This document shows positions 1 through 8,819 of a stretch of DNA of 64,000 nt, in pieces. A program made the translations under genes and the position numbers. The stretch's first letter is position 1; the number at the start of each line of letters is the position of its first letter. Below the pieces are notes generated by a model. The model made no database searches, was not told where the DNA came from, and saw only the letters and a list, made by a program, of their open reading frames with translations. Source of the stretch: Nonomuraea aurantiaca (GTDB lineage Bacteria; Actinomycetota; Actinomycetes; Streptosporangiales; Streptosporangiaceae); contig NZ_JAIWNB010000028.1 in NCBI RefSeq assembly GCF_020215705.1, positions 1-64,000 on the forward strand, in the 5' to 3' direction.

Positions 1-82
1 CGCCCAACGCCGCGAACGCGCCCGCATCCGAAGCGAGAAAGGCATCCGCTGGGGCGGCCGACCTCTGACTTCCGCAGCCTGA
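1..82 (+). CDS. 3' end of an unidentified CDS (partial)
   Basis: Reading from base 2, an open frame runs to a TGA at 80-82 and gives a short basic tail ending in GRPLTSAA. Third positions are GC-rich, as in the neighbouring genes, which supports coding. The start lies outside the window. The Arg-rich tail could belong to a DNA-binding or replication-relaxation type protein, but there is too little to name it. Confidence 0.3.
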   Translation, partial: AQRRERARIRSEKGIRWGGRPLTSAA

Positions 83-123
83 AGCCTCGTCATCCAACCC
101 GGCGATCGTTTCCGGTCACAGCA

Positions 124-642
124 CTAGATGTGCTTGCGGCTCCAGAACCGCCGCGTACGCTCCCCCGGCAGATGCGGCTCGTCCGGCGGTGTCGGCTGCC
201 GGACGATCACGACCGTCGTCTTGGCGTGCCGAGCGCAGTACATGCTCGTCGAAGGCAGGAACAACCGGCTGAGCATCCCCCGCTTGCCCCGCCCCAGCAC
301 CAGCAGATCGCCCTCACGGGCCAGGTCGACGAGGTGATAGCCGGGATCACCGACCCGGCCGACCACCGCCGTGGTGAGGTCGGCGGGCAGCCCACCGGCC
401 ACGTCGTCGAACACGCCCGCGATCACCTCGTTGCACCGCGCCTCCTCCCCTGCCTTCATGGCGTGCTGCACGGGCAGCGCCTCGGGGAAGGCCTGCATGG
501 GGGCCCGGCTGACGTGGACGGCGATCAGCGCCATCCGATGCAGCCGCGCGGCCCCGATGGCCCACGCCAGCGCCCAGCGCGAGGCCGGGGACTCGTCCAC
601 CCCCACGATCAGCCTCGCTCCGCCGGGCAGGTCCTGATCCAC
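124..642 (-). CDS. Universal stress protein (UspA family), single domain
   Basis: A 172-aa protein with one Usp fold. It opens with the strand LIVGVDES (about residues 11-18) and ends with GRGKRGMLSRLFLPSTS (117-133), a form of the G-x2-G-x9-G-S/T nucleotide-binding signature, followed by the TTVVIVR strand. Such proteins bind ATP in the cytoplasm and act in stress or hypoxia survival. The start is a GTG at 642 with a strong GAGGAGGG ribosome-binding site 6 nt upstream. It is divergent from the BTAD regulator gene; a 15-bp palindrome lies between them. The family is clear, the physiological role is not. Confidence 0.9.
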   Translation of the reverse strand: MDQDLPGGARLIVGVDESPASRWALAWAIGAARLHRMALIAVHVSRAPMQAFPEALPVQHAMKAGEEARCNEVIAGVFDDVAGGLPADLTTAVVGRVGDPGYHLVDLAREGDLLVLGRGKRGMLSRLFLPSTSMYCARHAKTTVVIVRQPTPPDEPHLPGERTRRFWSRKHI

Positions 643-685
643 CGCGACCCTCCTCGAAGAGGTACTCGACCATAGTGCGCCTCAG

Positions 686-700
686 TCCCGGTTACCGGGA
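686..700. promoter_or_regulatory. 15-bp palindrome between divergent usp and BTAD genes
   Basis: TCCCGG-TTA-CCGGGA is a perfect palindrome with 6-bp arms in the 113-bp divergent intergenic region. Its position suits an operator serving either gene. No regulator can be named. Confidence 0.35.
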
Positions 701-743
701 GGTGGCACTTTGCGAACTCTGGAGTCGTTCGCGATCCCCGGCG

Positions 744-749
744 TAGCAT
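744..749 (+). promoter_or_regulatory. Candidate -10 element for a leaderless BTAD regulator mRNA
   Basis: TAGCAT ends 7 nt before GTG 756, where transcription would be expected to start. No Shine-Dalgarno sequence precedes the start, and no convincing -35 is seen. Leaderless mRNAs are common in actinobacteria. Confidence 0.4.
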
Positions 750-755
750 GCGTGG

Positions 756-3700
756 GTGGAACGTGGGTGGGTGCAACCCCGTCCCGCCCTCGACCGGCGG
801 CTCGACGGGGCGCTGACGCACAGGCTCACCACTGTGGTGGCCACCACGGGCTACGGCAAGTCGATCGCGCTGACGAGTTGGAGTGAGGCGGTCGGCGCGG
901 TGCTCCACCGGCTGGGGCCCGCCGATCGCGACCTCACCACGCTGGCCGGCGCGCTGGTCTCGGCCCTCGCGGAGGTGGTTCCTGACCTGCCCGCCGAGCT
1001 CGCGGCCGCCGCCGAATCCCCGCTCGGGCCGGACGCCGACGAGCTGTCCAGGGCGGCGGCGCTGGCGGGCGCGCTGGCCGAGGCGCTGGCGGGGCGGCTG
1101 CGACGGGGACTCGCCCTGGTCTTCGACGGCATCGAGACGATCATCGGCGCGGCCGGCTCCGTACGCTATGTCGAGACGCTGGTCCGGGCGGCCCCGCGCC
1201 ACCTGCACGTGGTCACCGCCTCGCGGGCGCCGCTGCCGTTCCCCACCGCCCGCCTCCGCCAGGACCACGAGGTGCTCGACCTCGACGCGACCGACCTCGC
1301 GCTCACGATCGGCGAGACCACGGCCTGGGCGCGCGACCGGCTGGGTGAGCCGGGGGCGGCGATCGCCGCCACGCTGCACGACGCCTGCGGCGGCTGGCCC
1401 GCCGCCGTGCGGGCCGCACTCGACGCGCTCGCCCGCACCGATCCGGCCACCTGGCCGGGTACGGCCGCGGGCCTGGCCGCCACCTCCGCCACGCTGGAGC
1501 GGCTCACGCTGTCGGCGTTCGACGACCTGCCCGCGACGATGCGCGAGCTGCTGCGGGCGGCGACCGTGCTGCCCGTGCTCACCGACGACCTCGCCGCCGC
1601 GCTCGGCGCCCCGCCCGAAACGCTGGCCTCGCTGACCAGCCGGGGCCTGTTCCTGGAGGCCGGCCACGACGGACCCCGGGCCGGGGCCGCCTCGACGGGC
1701 ACTCAGCGCACAGCCGACGGACACGGCGCCCACCCCACGGCCGACGGGCACGGGCTGTCCGGCGCCGGCGGATACCGGCTGACCGCGACCAGCGCCCACG
1801 TCCTGGCCGCGCACGCGCCGCTCGACCGGCACGAGGCCCACGACACGGCCGCCGTCGCCGCCCGCTGGTACGTCGAGCACGACCAGCCCGAGCTGGCCCT
1901 GCGCGCCGCGGTCGCCACCCGGCACAGCACGCTCGTCACCTCGCTGCTCGGCACGCACGGCCTGCGCCTGGCCGAGCGCGGCGACGACGTGGTGGCGGCG
2001 CTCGCGCTGCTGCCGGAGCCGATCAGGCAGGCGCCGGCGATGCTGCGGCTGGCGGGCATCGCGGAGCAGAACCGCGGCGACTGGAACCGGGCGCGCGACC
2101 TGCTCGCCCGCGCGGCGGCGACCTCGGTGTTCGACGCGTTCCTGGCCAGGCGGCTGGGCCTCATCGACCACCTGCGTGGCGACCTCGACTCGGCCATCGC
2201 CATCTACACCAAGGGCTTCGAGTACGGCCTGCCGCCCGCCGACGCGGCGATGTGCGCGGCATCCACCGCGTCGGTGCTCTGGCTGAAGGGCGACCGGGCG
2301 GGCTGCGCCGAGCTGGCCGACCGGGCGCTGGAGCTGGCCGGCGCGCTGGGCGATCCGGGCGCCCTGGCCGCGGCCAACACCGTGCAGGCCATGCTCGCCT
2401 CGCTCGACGGCGACCGGCGGGCCAACGACGCCTATTACCTGCGCGCGCTGGAGTACGCCGAGCGGGCCGGGGACGTCGTCCAGCTCATCCGCATCCGGGC
2501 CAATCGCGCCTCCTGCCACCTCGACGAGGCCGCCTACACCAGGGCGCTGGCGGAGGTCGAGATCGCGGCCAGGCTGTCGGATCTGGTGTCGTTCGCCCCG
2601 TACGCCGCGCTGAACATCGCCAACCGGGCCAAGGCGCTCATCGGGCTCGGCCGGCTGGAGGAGGCGGCGATCGACGCCGCGGACGCGGCGGCCAGGTGGG
2701 AGGCGATGGGGTCGCGGTTCGTCGGCTACGGGCTGATCCGGCTGGCCGACATCCAGGTGCTGCGCGGCGACCGCAGGTCGGCGATGGCCATCTACCGGCG
2801 GATCATCGCGGACGCCGGCGCGTCCGGCGAGGTCCAGGAGCTGTCCAACGCCCTGAACAAGCTGGCCGTCCTGCTCACGGACGACGATCCCGACGAGGCG
2901 GCCCGGGTGGCCGCGCGGGCGCTGAAGCACGCGGAGGGCATCGCCGGGGTGGACGCGAGGCTGGTCGCGGCGCGCGTCGCGCTGGCGGCGGGGCGGTACG
3001 ACGAGGCCAGGGCGCTGCTGTCTGAGGCCGAGTCCGTCGCCGTACGCCGCAGGGACCACGCGGCGCGGGCCGCGATGGTGGAGCTGCGCGCCGAGCTCGA
3101 CGGCGACTCCCGGCTGGCCGACGAGGCCGTACGCCTGTGGTCGGCGCTCGGCGATCCGATCGGCCGGGCCAGGGCCGAGCTGGTCAGGGCCGCGCTGGGC
3201 GACGCGGTGCCCGGCAGGGAGGTCGCGCACCAGGTCAGGAGCCGCATGCACGCGATCGGCTGCCGGGCGCTCGATGCCAGGATCGACGCGCTGGTCGGCC
3301 GGTTCACGCCGGTGGCGGAGGCGCGCGTGCAGGTGGAGACCATGGGAACGTTCCGGGTCCTGCGCGGCGCGGTGCCCGTCGCACGCACCGCCTGGCAGTC
3401 GCGCAAGGCCCGCGACCTGCTGAAGATCCTGGTCAGCCGCCGGGGCGCGGCGATCAGCAGGGAGCGGCTGGTGGAGATCCTCTGGCCGGAGCAGCAGGGC
3501 GACGCGGTCGGGCTGAGGCGGCTGAACGTGATGGTGTCCACGCTGCGGGCGGTGCTCGATCCGGCTCATGTACGTCCGGCGGACGAGTTCGTCGTCTCCG
3601 ACGAGGGCGCGCTGCGCCTCGATCTGGCCAACGTGGACGTCGACGTGGAGGGCTTCCTCGATCTGGTGGGCTCGGCCGGACAACTGGATCAGGCGGGGCG

Positions 3701-4055
3701 GCCGGCGGAGGCGCTGGCGCGCTGGGCGGAGGCCGAGGCGTCCTACGGAGGCGACTTCTGCGAGGAGGACCCGTACGCCGACTGGGCCGTGGGCCTGCGG
3801 GAGGAGGCGCGGCTGGCGTACGTGCGGGCGGCCGCCAGGCTCGCGACGGCGCGGGCGGGCGAGGGGCGGCACGACGAGGCGGCCCGCTACTGGCTGCGGC
3901 TGCTCGAACGCGACCGCTACGACGAGCGCGCCCACCTCGGTCTGGTGCGGGTGCTGGACTCGGCGGGCCGGCGCGGCGACGCGCGGCGGCGCTACGCCCT
4001 GTACGCCGAGCGGATGCGCGAGCTGGAGGTCGAACCCGCGCTCTACCCCACCTGA
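756..4055 (+). CDS. MalT/BTAD-type ATPase transcriptional regulator
   Basis: A 1099-aa protein. Near the N-terminus ATTGYGKS (about 29-36) is the Walker A of a MalT-like STAND ATPase. The middle (about 380-830) consists of helical, Ala/Leu-rich TPR-like repeats. The C-terminal ~230 residues hold a winged-helix DNA-binding segment (MGTFRVLRGAVPV through ERLVEILWPE) followed by a bacterial transcriptional activator domain with SYGGDFCEEDPYADW. It is probably a signal-responsive activator in which the ATPase and TPR modules sense a ligand. GTG 756 lies 7 nt after a TAGCAT -10-like box (744-749) with no ribosome-binding site, which suggests a leaderless mRNA. The target genes are unknown; the 53-aa gene and LuxR-type regulator downstream are candidates. 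Confidence 0.85.
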   Translation: MERGWVQPRPALDRRLDGALTHRLTTVVATTGYGKSIALTSWSEAVGAVLHRLGPADRDLTTLAGALVSALAEVVPDLPAELAAAAESPLGPDADELSRAAALAGALAEALAGRLRRGLALVFDGIETIIGAAGSVRYVETLVRAAPRHLHVVTASRAPLPFPTARLRQDHEVLDLDATDLALTIGETTAWARDRLGEPGAAIAATLHDACGGWPAAVRAALDALARTDPATWPGTAAGLAATSATLERLTLSAFDDLPATMRELLRAATVLPVLTDDLAAALGAPPETLASLTSRGLFLEAGHDGPRAGAASTGTQRTADGHGAHPTADGHGLSGAGGYRLTATSAHVLAAHAPLDRHEAHDTAAVAARWYVEHDQPELALRAAVATRHSTLVTSLLGTHGLRLAERGDDVVAALALLPEPIRQAPAMLRLAGIAEQNRGDWNRARDLLARAAATSVFDAFLARRLGLIDHLRGDLDSAIAIYTKGFEYGLPPADAAMCAASTASVLWLKGDRAGCAELADRALELAGALGDPGALAAANTVQAMLASLDGDRRANDAYYLRALEYAERAGDVVQLIRIRANRASCHLDEAAYTRALAEVEIAARLSDLVSFAPYAALNIANRAKALIGLGRLEEAAIDAADAAARWEAMGSRFVGYGLIRLADIQVLRGDRRSAMAIYRRIIADAGASGEVQELSNALNKLAVLLTDDDPDEAARVAARALKHAEGIAGVDARLVAARVALAAGRYDEARALLSEAESVAVRRRDHAARAAMVELRAELDGDSRLADEAVRLWSALGDPIGRARAELVRAALGDAVPGREVAHQVRSRMHAIGCRALDARIDALVGRFTPVAEARVQVETMGTFRVLRGAVPVARTAWQSRKARDLLKILVSRRGAAISRERLVEILWPEQQGDAVGLRRLNVMVSTLRAVLDPAHVRPADEFVVSDEGALRLDLANVDVDVEGFLDLVGSAGQLDQAGRPAEALARWAEAEASYGGDFCEEDPYADWAVGLREEARLAYVRAAARLATARAGEGRHDEAARYWLRLLERDRYDERAHLGLVRVLDSAGRRGDARRRYALYAERMRELEVEPALYPT

Positions 4056-4114
4056 GCGGCCTGTCTCCAACTCACCTGAACCTGGCCTGAACCGTTCGGG
4101 GAGATGGTGCCGAA

Positions 4115-4276
4115 ATGAGGACGGTCATCGTACGGCTGGTCGAGCCTGAGCAGTCCGGCGGCCAGCTCCGCGGGCTGCTCGAAGAAGTCGGTGGCGATCC
4201 GGTGCCGTTCAGCGGGAGCGAGGCGGTCGTCGACCTGCTGCTCTCCGCCGCCGGATTGACCCGAGATCAGCCCTGA
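4115..4276 (+). CDS. Small 53-aa hypothetical protein
   Basis: ATG 4115 to TGA 4276 gives a 53-residue protein starting MRTVIVRLVEPEQ and containing VVDLLLSAAGL near the C-terminus. Third positions are strongly G/C. A GGGGAG stands 11 nt upstream. It sits between the two large regulators, 59 nt after the first and 48 nt before the second, all in one direction, so it may be cotranscribed with them. No family is recognised. Its size and position suggest a small partner or modulator, but that is a guess. Confidence 0.55.
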   Translation: MRTVIVRLVEPEQSGGQLRGLLEEVGGDPVPFSGSEAVVDLLLSAAGLTRDQP

Positions 4277-4324
4277 ACCTCCCGCGAACCTCGCTCACCA
4301 TCATCGAGGGTGAGAGGAGGCACG

Positions 4325-6916
4325 ATGAGCGAGCAGCTGGGGAGCACATGGCCGTTCGTCGGGCGAGGGGGCCAGCTGGCGACCGTACGGGAGGCACTGC
4401 GGTCGCGGGCGGGCGTGATGATCGCCGGAGACGCGGGGGTGGGCAAGAGCAGGCTGGCGGCGCAGGCGCTGTCCGGCCTGGAGGGGTACGGGGTGGTTCG
4501 TGCGCTGGGCACTGAGACGGCGGCGGCGATCCCGTTCGGCGCCTTCGCCCACGCGCTGACCGAACCGCCCAGCAGCGGGGAGAACCTGCTGCGCTGGGCC
4601 GCACGGCACCTGGGAATCAGCGCGGGGCGGGACGAGCTGCTGGTGAGCGTGGACGACGCGCACCGGCTCGACGCGGCCTCGGCCGCGCTGGTGCACCACC
4701 TGGCGGAGAGCGGCGCCGCCAGGCTGCTGGTCACGGTGCGCAGCGGTGAGCCGCTGCCCACGCCGGTCGCCGCGCTGTGGAAGGACGAGCTGCTCCGCCG
4801 GATCGAGCTGCCGCCCCTGACCGTGGCCGAGGTCGGGAAGGTGCTGGAGGGGGCGCTCGGCGGCGAGGTGGCCGGACAGACCGTCAGGCACCTGGCCGGA
4901 GTCAGCGAGGGGAACGTGCTCTACCTGCGCGAGGTCGTGCACGCCGGCCGTACCTCGGGATGTCTGACCGAGACCGACGAGCAGTGGCGCTGGCAGGGCG
5001 AGCTGTCGATGACCACCCGGCTGCGCGAGCTGGTCGACGCCAGGATCGGGCACCTCGACCAGGACGAGCGGGAGGTGCTGGAGCTGGTGGCGTTCGGCGA
5101 GCCGCTCGGCACCGACCTGCTCGTCTCGCTCACCTCGCCGATCGCGGTGGAGCGGGTGGAGGACCGCGGGCTGATCGTGGCCGTACGCGATGTGCAGCGG
5201 GAGCACCTGCGGCTCGGCCACCCCCTCTATGGCGAGGTGGTACGCGGCGGCTGCGGCACGCTGCGGACACGGCGGCGGCTACGGATGCTGGCCGAGGCGC
5301 TGGAGGCGAGCGGGCTGCGGCGGCGCGAGGACGTGCTGCGCGCGGCCGTGTGGCGGCTCGACAGCGGCTCGACCACCGACCCGGACATGCTGCTCGTCGC
5401 CGCGCGGCTGGCCTGGGCCAGGCAGGATCCGCGCCTGGCCGCGCGGCTGGCCAGGGCGGCGATGAACGCGGGCCCGAGCGTGGCCGCGGTCGCACTGCTC
5501 GGCGAGGCGCTCATGGTGCTCGGCGACGCCGACACCGCGCTGACCGCGCTGCGGCAGACGGCACCGGCGGTGGTCACCGAGAGCGAGCGCGCGCAGCACG
5601 CCATCAGCCTCGGTCTCAACCACGCCTGGGCGGGCTCGCTCACCGAGGCGTGCCGGGTGCTCGGCGAGGCGGCGCGTACGCTCACCGACCCGGCCTGGCA
5701 GCAGGAGGCGCACATCTACCTCGGCGTGGCCGAGTTCTGGGCGGGCCGCACCACCCGAGCCGTCGAGTCGCTCGAGCGGGCCCGCGCCTGCACGCCGACC
5801 ACGGTGCGCGGCGCGGCGCACATGGCCGCGCTCGACTCGTGGACCAGCGCCTACTCGGGACGGACCGAGCACACCATCGCGGTCGTCGAGCAGGCCCTGG
5901 CCGGGGTGGACGGCTGGGGGGACGAGACGCCGCACGCGCTGCCGACGATGCTCGACGCGCGCTGCGCGGCCGAGACGTTCGCCGGACGGCTGGAGGCGGC
6001 GGAACGCACCGCCGACTACGGCATGGAGCTGGCCGCCGCCGAGCTGTCGGTCTCCGGGTTCGGGGCGTTCCGCGCACTAATCGGCAGGCTCCGGGGCGAC
6101 GCCGAGGGCGCCGTGCGCTGGAGCCGCGACGACGCCGCCGGGCTGTACGAGCGCTCCCCCTACCGGGGGCGTTGCCTGGCCGAGCAGGCGCACGCTCTGG
6201 CACTGCTGGGCAGGACGGCGGAGGCGCGCGGCCTGCAGGCCGAGGCCGAGGAGCTCGCCTCCCGATGGGCGTTCACCCGCTACCCGACGCTGCAGGCCGC
6301 GGTGTGGGTGGCGGCGGCCGGCGGGGACCTGGACGAGGCGGTACGCCTGTGCCTGTCGGCGGCCGATGCCGCGGAGAAGCACGAGCAGTCCGGCCACCTG
6401 ATGTTCGCGCTGCACGACCTGGTGCGGCTGGGCGTGCCCGCGCTGGCCACCGACCGCCTGTCCGCGCTGGCCGAACGGGTGGACGGGCCCCTGGCCGGGC
6501 TCCTGGCCCGGCACGCGCGGGCCACCGGCGACCCCGACGAGCTGCGCGCGGTGGCGGCCGGGTTCGAGCGGCTCGGCATGATCCTGTACGCCGCCGAGGC
6601 CACCGCCCAGGAGTCCGCCGCCTACCGTGCGATGGGCCGGAGCGCTCTGGCCAAGGGGGCGCAGACCAGGGCGTGGGCACTGGCCAGGCGCTGCCCGGGG
6701 GTGTCGACGCCCGCGCTGGTCGAGCTGGCCACGCCCGAGCTGACGCCGCGCCAGCGGGAGATCGTCCAGCTCGCGGCGGCCGGCTTGACGAACCGGCAGA
6801 TCGCCGCCCGGCTCACGGTCTCCACCCGGACGGCCGCCAACCACCTGCAGGCCGTGTACGAGAAGCTCGGCGTCAACGACCGTGCGGAGGTGGGCCGGTT
6901 ACTCGCCTCCCTCTGA
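4325..6916 (+). CDS. LuxR-family (LAL-type) ATPase regulator
   Basis: An 863-aa protein. The N-terminal AAA/STAND module carries Walker A GDAGVGKSRL (about 35-44) and the DDAHRLD Walker B-like stretch (about 105). A long helical TPR-like middle follows. The C-terminus is a LuxR helix-turn-helix: LTPRQREIVQLAAAGLTNRQ, then IAARLTVSTRTAANHL. Large LuxR regulators of this type control secondary metabolism or sugar use in actinomycetes. I chose ATG 4325 because GAGAGGAGG lies 4 nt upstream; an in-frame GTG at 4310 has no such site. A perfect terminator hairpin follows the stop. Confidence 0.9.
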   Translation: MSEQLGSTWPFVGRGGQLATVREALRSRAGVMIAGDAGVGKSRLAAQALSGLEGYGVVRALGTETAAAIPFGAFAHALTEPPSSGENLLRWAARHLGISAGRDELLVSVDDAHRLDAASAALVHHLAESGAARLLVTVRSGEPLPTPVAALWKDELLRRIELPPLTVAEVGKVLEGALGGEVAGQTVRHLAGVSEGNVLYLREVVHAGRTSGCLTETDEQWRWQGELSMTTRLRELVDARIGHLDQDEREVLELVAFGEPLGTDLLVSLTSPIAVERVEDRGLIVAVRDVQREHLRLGHPLYGEVVRGGCGTLRTRRRLRMLAEALEASGLRRREDVLRAAVWRLDSGSTTDPDMLLVAARLAWARQDPRLAARLARAAMNAGPSVAAVALLGEALMVLGDADTALTALRQTAPAVVTESERAQHAISLGLNHAWAGSLTEACRVLGEAARTLTDPAWQQEAHIYLGVAEFWAGRTTRAVESLERARACTPTTVRGAAHMAALDSWTSAYSGRTEHTIAVVEQALAGVDGWGDETPHALPTMLDARCAAETFAGRLEAAERTADYGMELAAAELSVSGFGAFRALIGRLRGDAEGAVRWSRDDAAGLYERSPYRGRCLAEQAHALALLGRTAEARGLQAEAEELASRWAFTRYPTLQAAVWVAAAGGDLDEAVRLCLSAADAAEKHEQSGHLMFALHDLVRLGVPALATDRLSALAERVDGPLAGLLARHARATGDPDELRAVAAGFERLGMILYAAEATAQESAAYRAMGRSALAKGAQTRAWALARRCPGVSTPALVELATPELTPRQREIVQLAAAGLTNRQIAARLTVSTRTAANHLQAVYEKLGVNDRAEVGRLLASL

Positions 6917-6925
6917 ACGGGGGTT

Positions 6926-6952
6926 GCCCGGCTCGCTCTGAGCGAGCCGGGC
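6926..6952. terminator. Bidirectional terminator hairpin
   Basis: Perfect 12-bp stem GCCCGGCTCGCT / AGCGAGCCGGGC with a CTG loop, between the convergent LuxR-type gene and the SCO6745-like gene. Confidence 0.8.
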
Positions 6953-6956
6953 CTGG

Positions 6957-7658
6957 CTAGACCAGTGCCAGCAGGCCGTCGTGCAACAACGCGCGCTCGT
7001 GCTCGGAGATCGCGCCGTACGGCTCGGCGGCCCGCCGGTTGGTCTCCCGCTCGATCCCGTCGCGCAGCGGCCCCGGCCCGAGCACGATGATCTCGGCGGC
7101 GGTGAGGCCGGCGGCCCGCCAGGCGGCGGCGTGCGAGTCGGCGCGGTGGTAGCGCAGCGCGGCGAGCCGGTTGAACAGCAGCACACCCGCCGGCGTGCCC
7201 ACCGGTTCGTACGGCGGCGCCATCGCGGCGAAGGCGTCACCGGGATCCGCTCCTGCCGCACCGATCACCCGTCCGGCCAGGTCGGCGAGCGTCTGGAGAT
7301 CGCGACCCGCCCAGATCCGCGAGGTGGTGGCGGCGTGCACGGCGTAGAGGCCGTCGATGAACGCCAGCGCCTTGGCCGTCGCCCGCAGCGCGCCGTCGCC
7401 GTCCTCCTCCAGCATGCCCTGGTCCAGGTGGTCCTGGATCTCGGCGTCGAGCTCGGCCGCGTCGCCGTACCGGTAGATCGTGGCGAGCGAGCGACGGGTC
7501 AGCGGGCGGAGCGGGAGCGTGAAGCGCAGGTCGATCAGGAAGCCGGGCAGCAGTCCCGCGTCCTGGGCGCGAGCCGAGGCGTGCACGTTCACGTGGACCG
7601 CGCCGATGACGGGGCCCATGGTCGCCGCATAATCCGCCAGGTCATGTGTTTTCGGCAT
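6957..7658 (-). CDS. SCO6745-like helical protein of unknown function
   Basis: A 233-aa Ala-rich, largely helical protein without signal peptide or membrane segment. The stretch VGTPAGVLLFNRLAALRYHR followed by ADSHAAAWRAAGLTAAE (about 167-205) resembles the C-terminal part of the actinobacterial SCO6745 family, whose members often sit by regulators and have no assigned reaction. ATG start at 7658. It is leftward and 86 nt downstream of the TetR-VOC pair, so it may be part of that operon. The family call rests on pattern memory only. Confidence 0.6.
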   Translation of the reverse strand: MPKTHDLADYAATMGPVIGAVHVNVHASARAQDAGLLPGFLIDLRFTLPLRPLTRRSLATIYRYGDAAELDAEIQDHLDQGMLEEDGDGALRATAKALAFIDGLYAVHAATTSRIWAGRDLQTLADLAGRVIGAAGADPGDAFAAMAPPYEPVGTPAGVLLFNRLAALRYHRADSHAAAWRAAGLTAAEIIVLGPGPLRDGIERETNRRAAEPYGAISEHERALLHDGLLALV

Positions 7659-7744
7659 TGAGCGCCATTATGCCGGGGGAGAAGCGGTGGTGTTGGTCGA
7701 TGGCGCGCGTCCCCGGACGTTCTGCGTCGGTCGGCGAGGCGCGC

Positions 7745-8119
7745 TCACTCCGGCGACATGATCTCGTAGAGGTTGCGGACCGCGTCGGTGAAGAACAGCC
7801 CGCGCGGGCAGAGCGGGTGGTCGATCCGTCCGTTGTCGGGGGTCGCGGGGTGGTTCCCGTACGGCACGCCGCGCTCCTGGATGCGGGCCAGGATCGCGTC
7901 GAACGTCGCCGGATCGACGTCGAACCCGAAGTGGTGCCCCTCGGGATTCTCGACGGTCATGTAGTCGAGCGTGAGCCGCTCGTCGACCCGCACGGGGGCG
8001 AAGTGCCCGCGGGCCCCCATAGGCGGCAGCCGCTCGAGCCCCATGATGTCGGCGAAGAAGTCGGCCTCCCGGTTGTTGTCGGCCGCGGGGACGATCGTGT
8101 GGTTGAGGGACACGCTCAC
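7745..8119 (-). CDS. VOC (glyoxalase/bleomycin-resistance) family protein
   Basis: A 124-aa protein with the paired beta-alpha-beta-beta-beta pattern of the vicinal oxygen chelate fold. LNHTIVPAADN at the start supplies a potential metal-ligand His; EGHHFGFDV (about 59-67) and NLYEIMSPE at the end supply the metal-site His and Glu. It is probably a small metal-dependent dioxygenase, isomerase or resistance protein. It overlaps the upstream TetR gene by 4 nt (ATGA), so the two are translationally coupled and the TetR protein probably regulates it. The substrate cannot be told. Confidence 0.8.
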   Translation of the reverse strand: MSVSLNHTIVPAADNNREADFFADIMGLERLPPMGARGHFAPVRVDERLTLDYMTVENPEGHHFGFDVDPATFDAILARIQERGVPYGNHPATPDNGRIDHPLCPRGLFFTDAVRNLYEIMSPE

Positions 8120-8712
8120 GCCGGCTCCTCCTCCTTGATGGCTCCATGCAGGAACACCTCGACGAGCTGGCTCGTGGGCAGGACGGTCGAGCGGGTGAAC
8201 AGCAGGCTCAGGAAGACCTTGCTCACCTGCGCGGCGGGCAGCCGCAGCGCCGCCTCGTCCGGTTCGAGCAGGTCGGCGATCGCGTCCCCGATCAGCTCCA
8301 TGGACGCCTCGCGGCTGCCCGGCTGCGGGCGGGCGCCCCGCTCACCGCTCCGGTGGCCGCTGGAATGCAGGGCGCCGGCCACGGTGCCCATGCGCGCCAG
8401 GTGGGCGCCGAGCGCGTCGGCCGCCTCGGCGAGCCGGTCGGCCAGCGGCTGGTCGAGCGGGATGGAGGCGAGCTCCGTGACCACGTGGTCGGGCCGCATC
8501 GCCTCGGCCATGCAGGCGTCGAGCAACTCGTCCTTGTCGGCGAACACGCGGAAGACGGTGGCCTCACCGATGCCCGCCGCTCTGGCGATCTTGCTGGTGG
8601 TGACGGCGGTGCCGTACTCGGCCACCAGGGGGAGGGCGGCGGCGATGATCATCGCGCGGCGCTCCTCCGGGCTCATTCCCGGCGCCCTGCGCCGGACCGG
8701 GTTCTCACTCAT
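8116..8712 (-). CDS. TetR-family transcriptional regulator
   Basis: A 198-aa protein. The N-terminal helix-turn-helix is typical of TetR: EERRAMIIAAALPLVAEYG, then SKIARAAGIGEATVFRVFADKDELLDA. The C-terminal half is the helical ligand-binding domain. I use ATG 8712 (MSENPVRRR); a GTG at 8721 adds three residues. Two near-identical palindromes (8725-8772) lie immediately upstream, between this gene and the divergent membrane-protein gene, and are the likely operator. It is coupled to the VOC gene by a 4-nt overlap, suggesting autoregulated control of a small resistance or detoxification operon. Confidence 0.9.
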   Translation of the reverse strand: MSENPVRRRAPGMSPEERRAMIIAAALPLVAEYGTAVTTSKIARAAGIGEATVFRVFADKDELLDACMAEAMRPDHVVTELASIPLDQPLADRLAEAADALGAHLARMGTVAGALHSSGHRSGERGARPQPGSREASMELIGDAIADLLEPDEAALRLPAAQVSKVFLSLLFTRSTVLPTSQLVEVFLHGAIKEEEPA

Positions 8713-8724
8713 GCGGACCACGGT

Positions 8725-8772
8725 ACGGAGTGAATACTCACTCCGTCAAGGGCGGAGTGAGCATTCACTCCG
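8725..8772. promoter_or_regulatory. Tandem TetR operator palindromes
   Basis: Site 1 (8725-8746) has arms ACGGAGTGA and TCACTCCGT around ATAC. Site 2 (8753-8772) has arms CGGAGTGA and TCACTCCG around GCAT. Centres are 27 bp apart, putting both sites on nearly the same helix face. They start 12 bp upstream of the TetR ATG and end 47 bp before the divergent GTG at 8820, so one repressor could control both directions. Confidence 0.75.
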
Positions 8773-8819
8773 ATGCTTGATCACGGGGCGGCCAAGGGCC
8801 GTGGCATGATGACGGCACT

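Noticed and set aside
643..755. DosR-like GGGACT half-site before the universal stress protein gene
   Set aside because: Only one half matches the DosR motif; the palindrome centred nearby is a different sequence.
609..4070. Very long minus-strand open frame opposite the BTAD regulator
   Set aside because: It is an Arg/Gly/Pro-rich shadow of a high-GC gene on the other strand, with no recognisable domain.
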